Made by a program: the position numbers and the translations under genes
DNA from: JBKQVT01 sp963727245
GTDB taxonomy: Bacteria > Planctomycetota > Planctomycetia > Pirellulales > Thermoguttaceae
Direction of reading: 5' to 3'
Assembly: GCA_963727245.1 (NCBI GenBank)
Contig: CAVSFO010000005.1
Location: forward strand, 620,001 to 684,000
DNA length: 64,000 nt
Shown: positions 1 to 8,418 of the stretch, piece by piece
How the letters are laid out: every line of letters begins with the position of its first letter
How positions within the stretch are numbered: the first letter of the stretch is position 1
The notes under the pieces: model-generated
The model's input: only the letters and a program-made list of their open reading frames with translations
Told to the model about the DNA's origin: nothing
Databases searched by the model: none

Positions 1-275
1 AAGAGGAGATCGCCGAGTTTTGCCGGCGGAGCCGGGTGCGCAAGTTGTCGTTGTTCGGCTCGGTGTTGCGCGACGACTTCCGCGACGACAGCGACATCGA
101 CGTGCTCGTCGAGTTCGAGCCCGGCACGCGCATCGGTCTGAAGTTCTTTGCCATGCAGGACGAGCTTTCGGCAATCTTCGGGCGGAAGGTCGATTTGAAC
201 ACGCCGGGATTCTTGGGCAAGCATTTCCGCGACCAGGTCCTGAGCGAGGCGGAGGTGCAATATGACGCGACATGA
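1..275 (+). CDS. MNT-type nucleotidyltransferase (MntA-like antitoxin), 5' truncated by window edge
   Basis: Minimal nucleotidyltransferase domain of the MntA type. In the MntA/HepT toxin-antitoxin family this protein adds nucleotides to the HEPN toxin and silences it. The frame is open from position 3, and residues such as EEIAEFCRRSR precede the first possible start (GTG at 36), so the true start is probably off the left edge. The core motif is visible: GSVLRDD followed by SDIDVLVEF, giving the G-S and D-x-D metal-binding residues. The stop overlaps the downstream HEPN gene by 14 bases, the usual arrangement for this pair. The family call is secure; the activity is inferred from the family. 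Confidence 0.85.
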   Translation, partial: EEIAEFCRRSRVRKLSLFGSVLRDDFRDDSDIDVLVEFEPGTRIGLKFFAMQDELSAIFGRKVDLNTPGFLGKHFRDQVLSEAEVQYDAT

Positions 276-639
276 CGACGCCGCACGCCTGCGCCACATG
301 CTCGATCACGCCCGCGAGGCGGTGCAGTTGGTCCAGCCGCGGACCCGGGCCGACCTGGATGCCGACCGCTCACTCAATCTGGCGGTGACGCGCCTCCTGG
401 AAATTGTCGGTGAAGCGGCGGCGAGGGTTACTTCGACGACTCGTGATCGCTATCCGCAGGTTCCATGGTCGTCGATTGCCGGGCTGCGTAACCGCCTCAT
501 CCACGGTTACGATGAGGTCGATTTTGACATTCTTTGGGATGTGGTTCGCTACGACCTGCCGGCACTGATCGTGGAACTGGAGAAGATCCCGCCATTGGAT
601 CTCGGCGGCGGCAGCGGCAACGAAGCATCGACCGCATAG
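262..639 (+). CDS. HEPN-domain protein (HepT-like toxin, DUF86)
   Basis: A 125-residue all-alpha HEPN protein of the HepT/DUF86 type, the RNase-toxin partner of the MNT gene just upstream. The signature RNRLIHGY near residue 86 contains the R-x4-H catalytic motif followed by Gly-Tyr; in characterised HepT proteins the tyrosine is the residue modified by MntA. The ATG at 262 lies inside the end of the antitoxin gene, so the two are translationally coupled. The C-terminal tail is rich in glycine and poorly conserved. The role as a phage-defence or stability module is known for the family but inferred here. Confidence 0.85.
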   Translation: MTRHDDAARLRHMLDHAREAVQLVQPRTRADLDADRSLNLAVTRLLEIVGEAAARVTSTTRDRYPQVPWSSIAGLRNRLIHGYDEVDFDILWDVVRYDLPALIVELEKIPPLDLGGGSGNEASTA

Positions 640-675
640 CCGATTGGCCGGCTCGCAGCCGCGCCCGGTGCCGAC

Positions 676-1708
676 CTACACCGGTTTCACGGTGGTGACC
701 CAGAGGAAGGGCTTATTGGCCTCGTCGACGCGGAGCTCGAACTTCAGCCCCGCTTTGAAGAGCAACTTGCGCAACGCCAGGCTGCAGTTCGATCGGCCCG
801 GGGGCATCGAGACCAGCGCCTTGGCCGGGTCGATGCCGTGCCGGGCCATGGCGTTGTAGTCCATGAGCACCGGCACCTTCAGCCGCGCACGATGGCGGCC
901 AGTGCCTTGGCCGCCGGCACGTTCTGCACGTTGACGGGAAGGAAGTCGTACAGCGCCGGCAAGGCGTCGGCCGGCCTCTCCACCGGCCAGCCGATGGGCC
1001 AGACCTCCTGGTCCAACTTGGCCTTGGCGACCGCGCAGGCGAGCCCCTGCGGGGTCTGCCGCGGCACCATGCAATAGCCCAGCGGGCGCAAGATGGAGGC
1101 CAGCGCGGTGCCGCAGGACAGCCCGGACAGATCCTCGGCGATCTTGTCGTCCTCGGCTGCGGGCAGGCTGCCCGTCACGCGAATCGGCAACTTCAGATTG
1201 CGGCCGATGCGCTCCACGGCATCGCCGGGCAACATGCCCCGGGTGGAAAATCCCACCGGCTTGGCCAGGTCGGCGCGGACCTGCGCCATCTGCTTGCCGG
1301 TCAGCCCGAACGCCGAGGGGGCCTCGCGACGGTTGGGCGGGCCGTTCTCGGCAATATCGTCCAGCCAATGGGCCAACTGGGCCGCCTCGCTCCGCTTGAA
1401 GCGCGCCCCGGCACGACCAGCTCGTTGCCGGTGATCATGCCGGTGACCACGTAGACGGGGCTGTCCGCCGTGCCGCCGACGTCGATCTTCACCTCGTCGC
1501 CCGGCTGCAGCGAGTGGAAACGCAGGTTCTTCACGCCGGCGTGGCTGAGCACCTGCATCCACTGCTGGAAGTCCAACGGCGCGCCGCTGCGGGCCTCGCC
1601 CAGCACTTCCAATTCGACCCGCCCGGCCGCCCATAAGGGCGAGGCGGTAAGCGACAGGCACGCGGCCATCGCAGTAAAGAGAACGTAGCGGTGCATTGCC
1701 GGCGTCAT
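676..1708 (-). CDS. Secreted hypothetical protein, two frameshifts
   Basis: Not recognised beyond being an exported protein of about 344 residues. The ATG at 1708 follows a strong GGAGG ribosome-binding site, and the N-terminus (HRYVLFTAMAACLSLTASPL, then a WAAG cleavage region) is a Sec signal peptide. The coding frame moves twice: near 1405, from VVPG into RFKRSEAAQLAHWLDD, and near 890, from KALAAIVR into RLKVPVLMDYNAMARHGID. It ends with LWVTTVKPV at the stop at 676. The pieces together make one coherent protein, so the shifts look like base-calling indels in GC-rich tracts; a real pseudogene cannot be excluded. The 5' side carries a large nested palindromic repeat. Confidence 0.6.
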
Positions 1709-1728
1709 GGCGACCTCCACGGACAAGA

Positions 1729-1918
1729 GGGGACTGTCCCGATTTTCGCGGCGCGGGTGGCCCCGATAGCTTTGCTATCGGGGTGCCGCAGGCACAAGAG
1801 GCGTTCGTAGCCTGCTGAAGCTCCTCTTGCGGCTTCGCCGCCCCGATAGCAGAGCTATCGGGGCCACCCGCGTTACCGTACAAACAGGCATCCTCGCCGC
1901 GAAAATGGGACTGTCCCC
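1729..1918. repeat. Composite palindromic repeat: GATAGC element nested inside a GGGGACTGTCCC element
   Basis: The outer arms are GGGGACTGTCCCGATTTTCG at 1729 and its complement ending at 1918. Between them, 1754-1870 is a second complete inverted repeat that starts CGGGTGGCCCCGATAGC and ends with the complement. The same outer element without the inner one occurs at 3089-3168, and the inner element alone occurs at 34832-34947. This supports insertion of one palindromic element into the loop of another. Confidence 0.85.
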
Positions 1919-1975
1919 CTTGCGCTGCTCGGGTGCCGGCTGGGGCGTAAGCGGTTACGTCCCCGCCTATGGGGA

Positions 1976-2800
1976 TTATAGCACGCCGGGCTGCACGGCA
2001 AACTGGCGGAGCGCGTCCAGCACCGTCAGCACCTGCTGGCAGGAAATCTCCTTCCAGCCGGCGTGCCGGTGACGCACGATCGCCAGTTTGAATGCCTCGA
2101 CGGCGTCACTCAGGTCGGCCGGCAGCGGGGGCAAGGCCGCCAGCGGCCGGATCGGCTCCGCCACGGACTGGCCGGCAAGCGAGTCGCCCTCGTCCGAGAG
2201 GGCATCGTCGTCGGCATCCTGCCGCCCGGCGTCCGCACGGTCCGGCTCCGTCTCGGCCGCGTCGTGGACCTCGGCGGGCGACGAGGAGATCGCTGCCGGC
2301 GGCTGGTCTAGACCGACGGAGGCGTCCTCATCGATTTCCCCGGCCGCCCGCTCGTCGCCGGGCGGTCCCTCCAGCGTGCCGAGCGTCGCGCTCCGTTGCT
2401 CGGCCATTTGGGCGACCGACCAGGCGTTCTGCACGGCGCCTTCCAGCCACATTTCGGCATCGGGCCACTCCAAGGCCGCGTGGAAGTGACTCCAGTACAG
2501 CCCGGCATACTGCTGGCGGACCTTGCCGAATTTTTGCCAGACGCGTCGCAGCCGTCCGCAGTGTTGCGGCGTAAGATTGCCGACGCGGCGGCTCCACGCC
2601 TCGTCGGTAGCGCTTTGGGCCGATGCGCCGGCCGAGAGCAGGGCCTCGCGCCAGTCACAGATGATGCGTCCTTTCTCCCAGTTGGTCGTGCTGACCAGGT
2701 GATTCCACCGTCCGAGGTAGGGGGCCGACGTGTTCTCGATCGTCGGCTGGTCGATTGCATCCGTTGCCAGGGCGGCGTCAGCAAGGTCGTGTTGATCCAT
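1976..2800 (-). CDS. Conserved planctomycete hypothetical protein
   Basis: A 274-residue soluble protein with no signal peptide or membrane segment. The first 140 residues are compact and rich in tryptophan (motifs YLGRWNHLVSTTNWEKGR, QYAGLYWSHFHAALEW and MWLEGAVQNAWSVAQM). To my recollection this resembles proteins found across planctomycetes without an assigned function. A strongly acidic low-complexity linker follows (residues about 150-215), then a short C-terminal helical region that ends at the stop at 1976. The reading frame is intact. The N-terminal tryptophan pattern could suggest nucleic-acid or protein binding, but this is only a guess. Confidence 0.75.
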   Translation of the reverse strand: MDQHDLADAALATDAIDQPTIENTSAPYLGRWNHLVSTTNWEKGRIICDWREALLSAGASAQSATDEAWSRRVGNLTPQHCGRLRRVWQKFGKVRQQYAGLYWSHFHAALEWPDAEMWLEGAVQNAWSVAQMAEQRSATLGTLEGPPGDERAAGEIDEDASVGLDQPPAAISSSPAEVHDAAETEPDRADAGRQDADDDALSDEGDSLAGQSVAEPIRPLAALPPLPADLSDAVEAFKLAIVRHRHAGWKEISCQQVLTVLDALRQFAVQPGVL

Positions 2801-2861
2801 CCGAAAAACCTCTGCCGGGGGCTTCCTTCAAAACGAGTTCGCCTTTGCTCTCTCTGTAGAA

Positions 2862-2905
2862 GGGGACAGTCCTATTTTCGTCGAACGAAAATTGGGACAG
2901 TCCCC
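2862..2905. repeat. GGGGACAGTCC palindromic repeat (REP-like)
   Basis: A 44-base near-palindrome with GGGGACAGTCC at one end, GGGACAGTCCCC at the other, and a central TTTTCGTCGAACGAAAA stem. It is nearly identical to the copy at 27322-27365. With 3089-3168 it brackets 2906-3088, where I see no gene. Confidence 0.85.
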
Positions 2906-3088
2906 ACTGCTGCGATTTTAGCAGGAAGCGGCCGTGCGGAAGAGGGCGGCGCGGAGAAGGCAGCAGGCCGGCAGCCCGTGCCGCCCGGATTTTGCCGAGG
3001 TGGACGGACTTGCCAGCGGAGCGCCGGCGGCCTTGGCGGCGCGGGCCGCGTGGGGAAAACTTGTCGATGAAAAACGCCCACGTTCGCC

Positions 3089-3168
3089 GGGGACTGTCCC
3101 GATTTTCGCGGCCCAGGCAGCCTTGCCCTACCGACAGGCGTCTCCGCCGCGAAAATGGGACTGTCCCC
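3089..3168. repeat. GGGGACTGTCCC palindromic element, long-loop form
   Basis: Arms of GGGGACTGTCCCGATTTTCG and its complement flank a loop of about 40 bases. The right half of the loop resembles the sequence next to the inner element in the composite at 1729-1918, which makes this the uninterrupted form of that element. Confidence 0.8.
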
Positions 3169-3193
3169 CTTGCGCCGGCCGCCGCAGGAACCG

Positions 3194-5164
3194 CTACTTG
3201 GCCGGCGCGCTGTTCGGGGCCGCGCTGTTCGGCGCCATGTTGTTCGGGGCCATGTTGTTCGGGGCCATGTTGTTCGGGGCCATGTTGTTCGGGGCCATGT
3301 TCGCCGCCGGCGCGGGCTCAACGGCCGCCGGCAGGGGCCCTTCGACGCGGCGGAGCACGAACAACACCCGATACAGCGGCGCCGCCTGGTTCTGCTGGGC
3401 CGCCTGTTCCCAACGCCGCGCCTGCACGATCGCCTGGGCAGGCGCCGCCGGGGCGGGAGCAGTTTGGGGCGTGGCAGCCTGGGGGCCGCCATACGTCTCG
3501 GCTTGCCCCGAGCCGTCCCCGGACTCCTTCTGCTCGGCGTTTCTCTGGTCCTCCGTCATGGCACGCGAAAAGCTGCCGACATCCGCAGAAGGGCTGGGTT
3601 GGCTTCCAGCGGCCCGAGAACGAGCGGTTGCCGTTCCGCCACCGGCCTGTGCGACGGTTTTCTGTTGGGTTGCCTGCCCGCCTCCGCGGCCGCCCGGTAC
3701 AACGGCAAGGCCGGCCTTCCCGGCTCCCATGCCTCCCTGCCCGCCGCCGTTCTGCACGCGCGAAGTTCGACGACAATTGCTGGTTCTGTCCGCCGCCGCG
3801 ACTGAAATTAAATTGGCCGAAGGGTTGTTGCCACATCGCTCCGGTGGCGGGCAGGACCACGACCTGCGGGAAGGCCGCTTGCCTGGCCATCAGTTGCGAC
3901 AAGACGGCGCGAATCTGTGCGGACGTTGCCTCCGCGTCTACCAGCACCACCGCGCCCCCGTCCTTGCGATCGCCCCCCCGCTCGCTCCGGGGCCTGCCGA
4001 CGATGCCATCGCCGGCCAGCAGGTTGTTGAAGACCTTCTGCCCGTCCGCCTCCGGGCTCACGTCGCAGTGGACGACCAGAACGCTGAGCGTGGCCGGAAC
4101 GCTGGGGCGACTGGCGCGGCCGGCGGATTTCGCATACGACCGGGCCAGCGGCTTTTTAGCGGGCATTAACGGCTCTTCGGGCGGGGCTTGCGCTTGCGGC
4201 GCATAGTCGCGCCGGCCAGCGCCCTCCCGGCGGCGGGTTGCGGTCCCGAACCTGATCCTGAGCCTGATCCACGCCCCCAACGATCTTCTCCCCGCTTGTC
4301 GAAATCCTTCGGCTTCTCCGCGGCAGCGATCGTGGACTTATTGATGGCGTCTTTTTCTTTATCCGCCAAAACCTGATCCCTCGCGCCATCTTTCGCCGAG
4401 CGATCCTGCGGCGCCGAGATTTTTTTCTTGGCTTGTTCTCCCGCATAGTTATTCCTTGCGGCATCGAGTCCACTGCGGTCCGCACCGTGAATGACTTCGG
4501 CAGCCTTGTCCGCCGCCTTCTCTTGCTCGGCTGGCGGGGGCGGAGCAGCCTCTGCGGATTTCGACTCTTCCCGGCCCTCGTCTCCGCCTGCCTCCCGGAA
4601 GGCCGGCGCCTTGGCGGCGGCGGCCTTCGCTGCCGGGGCAGCCTTCGCAGCCGGGGCTGCCGAAGGAACAGCCCGGAGTTCGGGCGGCGTCGGCTCGGCG
4701 GCGGTCTTGGCCGCATCGGACTTGGCCTCGGCAGCCGCGGGCGCCGGGACAGTCTTGCCGCCCCGGGCGACTTCTTTGCCCGCCTCCGGTCTGTAAATCA
4801 TCATCATTACGGCGATGGCGACCGCCAGGCCCGACCAGACGAGCGCCCGGCGGCTCAGCATGCCACGCAGGGTCTCGCGCCAGAAGGGCTGCGACGGCAC
4901 GGCCGGCTGAGCGGCCGGTTCCGCCGGGGGCGCATCGCTGAGCAGCCGCCGTTCGGCCATCCGCAGCACGTGCGGGCCGAGGTCTTCGCCGACCTTCTCC
5001 TGCGGCAGCGATTGCAGCGTGTGGCTCAGCGCGCGCATCTCCTCCAGCCAGCGCCGGGCCGCCGGGTCGGCAGCCAGCAACTGTTCCACGCGCGCCTGCT
5101 CGGCGGCGGTCAATTCGCCGTCGAGATACGCGCTGAGCAGTTCTGATTCAGGCACTTTATCCAT
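3194..5164 (-). CDS. Membrane-anchored anti-sigma factor-like protein with long repetitive C-terminus, frameshifted
   Basis: Probable anti-sigma factor for the ECF sigma factor directly upstream. The N-terminus MDKVPESELLSAYLDGELT is the typical anti-sigma start, and a single membrane span (ALVWSGLAVAIAVMMMIYRP) follows near residue 130, then an Ala/Lys/Glu-rich region. The frame changes near 4230, continuing as LMPAKKPLARSYAK then LSVLVVHCDVSPEADGQ, and again near 3760, ending in tandem NNMAP repeats. I chose the ATG at 5164 over the TTG at 5188; both lie at the sigma-factor stop. The extracytoplasmic part with LVVHCDVSPEADG and VVLVDAEATSAQIR is unassigned. Both shifts are probably sequence errors. 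Confidence 0.65.
3217..3305 (-). repeat. 15-base tandem repeat encoding NNMAP units
   Basis: About five nearly perfect copies of GCCATGTTGTTCGGG on the plus strand, which read as Met-Ala-Pro-Asn-Asn on the coding strand, followed by two degenerate units (AAPNS, APAK). The array forms the extreme C-terminus of the anti-sigma-like protein. A 15-base unit preserves frame, so copy number could vary without truncation. Confidence 0.85.
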
Positions 5165-5177
5165 GGCACGCGCCGAG

Positions 5178-5738
5178 TCACTTTCCAATCGTCAACACTT
5201 CTTTGAGTTGCTCCCGCAATTGCCGCCGCGCCCGATGCAAGCGGCTCCGCACCGTCCCCAGCGGCAGGTCGAGAATCTCGGCGATCGTCTCATAACAACA
5301 GCCGTCGATCTCCCGCAACACCAGCACCGCCTGACACTCCGCGTTCAACTCCCGGATGGCCTGCCGGACCTGCCGGCAACGCTCGGCCTGTTCCAGGCGG
5401 TCGGTCGGGCCGTCGCCGCCGTCGACCGGCTCGCCGCCGCCGGCCAGGCGGACTTGGTCCACCGACACGGTCGGGCGGCGCCGGCGATGGTGGCTGGCCG
5501 CCACGTTGAAGGCAATCCGGTAGAGCCAGGTGTAAAACGCACTGGCGCACTGCAACGTATCCACCTTCAAGAATGCCTGTACAAAGGCATCCTGGACCAC
5601 GTCCTTGGCGTCCTCGGCGTTGCCGACCACGTGAAACACCGTGTTGTACAGCCGGTCCTGATATTTCAGGACCAACTGGCCGAACGCTGCCGAGTGCCCT
5701 GCCAAGGTCTGGTGGATCAGTTGGGCGTCGTCATTCAC
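5178..5738 (-). CDS. ECF-family RNA polymerase sigma factor
   Basis: A 186-residue extracytoplasmic-function sigma factor that directs RNA polymerase to a specific promoter set. Region 2 is visible near residues 20-90 (YQDRLYNTVFHVVGNAEDAKD then VVQDAFVQAF). Region 4 is near residues 130-180, with the helix-turn-helix YETIAEILDLPLGTVRSRLH followed by RARRQLREQL. Length and architecture are normal and the frame is intact. The stop lies just upstream of the membrane-anchored anti-sigma gene, so the two form a sigma/anti-sigma operon. The regulon and inducing signal cannot be read from the sequence. Confidence 0.95.
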   Translation of the reverse strand: MNDDAQLIHQTLAGHSAAFGQLVLKYQDRLYNTVFHVVGNAEDAKDVVQDAFVQAFLKVDTLQCASAFYTWLYRIAFNVAASHHRRRRPTVSVDQVRLAGGGEPVDGGDGPTDRLEQAERCRQVRQAIRELNAECQAVLVLREIDGCCYETIAEILDLPLGTVRSRLHRARRQLREQLKEVLTIGK

Positions 5739-5861
5739 AGCAGGCTCACAGAAATAGGATGCGCGTCAGCGCAACCAAGAGTTCCCGGCCCCGGAAGAAA
5801 TCTATTCCCATCATCCTGCTCCTGGGGGCGATTGTCAAACCCCCTCGTTTTACGCACAGTC

Positions 5862-6089
5862 CCCCTCTCCCTCCGGGAGAGGGTTGGGGTGAGGGCGGTG
5901 TACAGCCGCCGGCCGTCTTTATCGCGGTTTTACTGCGATGGGCGCCAGGACCAACCTTCGGTCGGTGCCCCGCTTGTCCAGCAGTACTCCGTGCCGCGAT
6001 ACTCCAGCACTGCTGGACAAAGCCAGCAGTGGCACCCCGGCGGGTTCCGTGTCGCCCTCACCCTGACCCTCTTCCGGAGGGAGAGGGGA
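5862..6089. repeat. CTCTCCC/GGGAGAG inverted repeat with a GGTGCC element nested in its loop
   Basis: The left arm (5862-5899) and the right arm (6055-6089) are inverted copies of CCTCTCCCTCCGGGAGAGG plus GGTGAGGG. Inside the loop lies a second palindromic element at 5964-6036 (GGTGCCCCGCTTGTCCAGCA and its complement). The same outer repeat with only a short loop occurs at 7450-7546. The right arm encodes the last residues and stop of lgt. Confidence 0.8.
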
Positions 6090-7381
6090 GCTGCACGCGC
6101 CCGCCGCTGCCGTAGGCCAGCCCCGGCCGCCGCCGGCGCACGTAGTACCACAACCCCATCGCCCCCACCAACAGCAACAGGCTGACGTTCTGCGAAATGG
6201 TCATGCCGGTGCCCAGGATCGGCGCCTCGTCGGTGCGGACCATTTCCTCCAGGAATCGCGTGATCGAGTAGACGGTCAGCATCAAGGCCGACAGTTCGCC
6301 GTCGCGGCGGCGAAAGGGATCGTAGGCCAAGAGCAGCAGGCAGATCAGCAGGGCGCCGATGGTGCTGTAGATCTGCGTGGGATGGACGGCGCGGCTGCGT
6401 GCCGGGGGCGCGCTTAGCGAAAGCCGCAGGATACCCCGCCCGTCGTCCAGGCCGAGGGCGACGGTCTCCTTCCCACTGTCCGCGAAGAGACTGCTGAGTT
6501 CCCTGTAGGCGCCGGCATTGGTCGACACGTCCCGGTCGCCGATGCGCCGCAGGCGATCGCCGGGCCGCAGACCCGCGTTGTCAGCCGCCGAATGGGGCAC
6601 GACCGTGCGGCACGATCGGCGCCGCCTTCGGATCGGCGCCCAACGTGAAGCCGTACATGACTCCGCGGGCGACCTGGTTGACGTAGACGGGACTGCCGGC
6701 GGGAAAGGTGACGCCCCAGGGCAAATCGCACGGGCCGCCGTAGCAGCAGCCGTTCAACAGGCAGCCGATCCGGCCGATGGCCAATCCCAGCATCAAGCTG
6801 GGGGCAACCAGGTCGGCAGTGGCCAGCAGCGGCACGCGATACTTCCAGAAGAACGCCAGCAGGCCGGCCACGCCGCCGAAAAATCCGCCATAGATCACCA
6901 GCCCGCCGTTGGCCACGTTGACGACCGCCAGGAGCAAGGCCGTCAGCCCGTGCTCGCCGTAGACGGGCCAGTAATGCTCGAACCAGTATTCGGCGACGTA
7001 GAAGGCCCGGGCGCCGACAATGGCGGGCAGGATCATCCAGAAGGCCAGGGAGAGGATGACGTCGGCCGAGACGCCCACGCGGCCCGCCCGCCAGACGGCC
7101 AGGCCCGTGCCGGCCGTCACCGCCAGCAAGATCATCACGCCGTAGCCGCGGATGGGCAGGCCATGCTCGTCGCTCAGTGCCGGCAGCACCCAGACAATCA
7201 CGCCGGCCACGACCACCAACAGCGGCAGATAGCCGAGCGTATCGGCGTTGAACCCTTGCCGGCGGATCAGCCACGCCACCAGCAGGATGCTGAAGACCGC
7301 CCAGACGGCCAAGGCCAATCCGGAGCCGAAGACGGGCATGCCGGCCATCTGCAACGGAATGTGGAAGAGCGTTTGCCGCAC
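6058..7381 (-). CDS. lgt: Prolipoprotein diacylglyceryl transferase with inserted PDZ-like domain, one frameshift
   Basis: Inner-membrane enzyme that transfers diacylglycerol from phosphatidylglycerol to the lipobox cysteine of prolipoproteins. Multiple membrane spans are present. The Lgt core GLAIGRIGCLLNGCCYGG holds the conserved Arg, and HPTQIY is the late conserved motif. Between these, residues about 265-335 form an extra segment (PHSAADNAGLRPGDRLRRIG then GKETVALGLDDG) that reads as a PDZ-like domain, which most Lgt proteins lack. The frame shifts once near 6600, inside this insert. The start is GTG at 7381. The C-terminal LPSPSGRGSG and the stop come from the repeat at 5862-6089. Confidence 0.85.
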
Positions 7382-7449
7382 GGGGAAAAATCAGGGGTCG
7401 GGGGGTTCTAAGCGGGTGACTCGACTCTCGCAAATTGCGGCACCAATGT

Positions 7450-7546
7450 CCCCTCTCCCGCCGGGAGAGGGTTAGGGTGAGGGCGTGCGTTGCTTGTGCG
7501 TTTTGCCATGCCCTCACCCCCGACCCCTCTCCCGAAGGGAGAGGGG
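7450..7546. repeat. CTCTCCC/GGGAGAG inverted repeat, short-loop form
   Basis: Arms of CCCTCTCCCGCCGGGAGAGG with GGTGAGGG and their complement, separated by about 27 bases. It lies between lgt and panC and overlaps the 3' end of panC, supplying the residues SPLSLRERGRG and the stop. Compare 5862-6089 and 18085-18122. Confidence 0.85.
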
Positions 7547-8407
7547 AGAATCTACTTCCAAGAGGCAGTTGTCGATCAGGCGGGTGTTTTCGATCCGGAC
7601 GGCCAGTGCCGCCAGCGCCCGCGCTGGCACCTGGTCGAGCGGCCCGAGCGTCTCGGGATCGACCAGGGCGATGTAATCGATCGCGGCGTCGCCGGCCGTC
7701 TCGACCACCGCCCGCATCTGGCGGAGGATCGCATCCGTACTACGCTCTCCGTGGCGGATAAGTTCCCCCGCCAATTGGAGACTTTTCCATAACACGGTAG
7801 CCCGCTGCCGCCCGGTGGGGCTCAAGTAGGCGTTGCGGGAACTCATGGCCAGGCCGTCGGGCTCGCGCGCCGTCGGGCAGACGCGGATTTCCAGCGGCAC
7901 GTTGAGGTCCGCGACCATGCGGCGGATCACCAGGGCCTGCTGATAGTCCTTTTGGCCGAAGTAGGCCGCGTCCGGCTGCACCATCTGGAACAACTTCAGC
8001 ACCACCGTGGCGACGCCGCGAAAATGCCCGGGCCGGAATTGGCCTTCCAGCGGCTGGCTGACCGCGCCGACCTCGACCCAGGTGGCATGGCCCGGCCGGT
8101 AGACTTCCTCGTCCGCCGGCGCCAGCAGCAGATCGGCCCCGCATTGCGCCAACTTTTCCCGGTCGGCCGCCAGGGTGCGGGGATACTTGGCCAGGTCTTC
8201 GCCGGCGGCGAATTGGCTTGGGTTGACGTAGATGGTCGCCACGGTCAGGTCGCACTCGGCCTTGCAGGCGCGGACCAGGCTCATGTGCCCTTCGTGCAGC
8301 GCCCCCATGGTGGGGACCAGGCCGATCCGGCGGCCTGCCCGCCGCGCCGGGGCAAGCGCCGAGCGCAATTGGGCGACGGTCGTGACGAGTTGGGGTCCGG
8401 GCTGCAT
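7514..8407 (-). CDS. panC: Pantothenate synthetase (pantoate--beta-alanine ligase)
   Basis: Joins pantoate and beta-alanine with ATP to make pantothenate for coenzyme A. It is full length (297 residues) and intact. Family motifs appear in order: GLVPTMGALHEGHMSLVR (ATP-binding HIGH-like), IYVNPSQFAAGEDLAKYPR, QPLEGQFRPGHFRGVATVV, YFGQKDYQQALVIRRM and DGLAMSSRNAYL. The ATG at 8407 lies 11 bases after the folK stop, which suggests a folK-panC operon. The last residues, VDSPLSLRERGRG, are encoded by the palindromic repeat at 7450-7546 and are not part of the conserved enzyme. Confidence 0.97.
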   Translation of the reverse strand: MQPGPQLVTTVAQLRSALAPARRAGRRIGLVPTMGALHEGHMSLVRACKAECDLTVATIYVNPSQFAAGEDLAKYPRTLAADREKLAQCGADLLLAPADEEVYRPGHATWVEVGAVSQPLEGQFRPGHFRGVATVVLKLFQMVQPDAAYFGQKDYQQALVIRRMVADLNVPLEIRVCPTAREPDGLAMSSRNAYLSPTGRQRATVLWKSLQLAGELIRHGERSTDAILRQMRAVVETAGDAAIDYIALVDPETLGPLDQVPARALAALAVRIENTRLIDNCLLEVDSPLSLRERGRG

Positions 8408-8418
8408 GAGGAAATATC

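Noticed and set aside
2906..3088. Segment between two REP-like palindromes considered as a small mobile element with cargo
   Set aside because: No supported coding region and no flanking target duplication seen.
3217..3305. 15-base tandem array considered as a CRISPR or origin iteron array
   Set aside because: It is coding sequence (NNMAP units) in frame with the anti-sigma-like protein.
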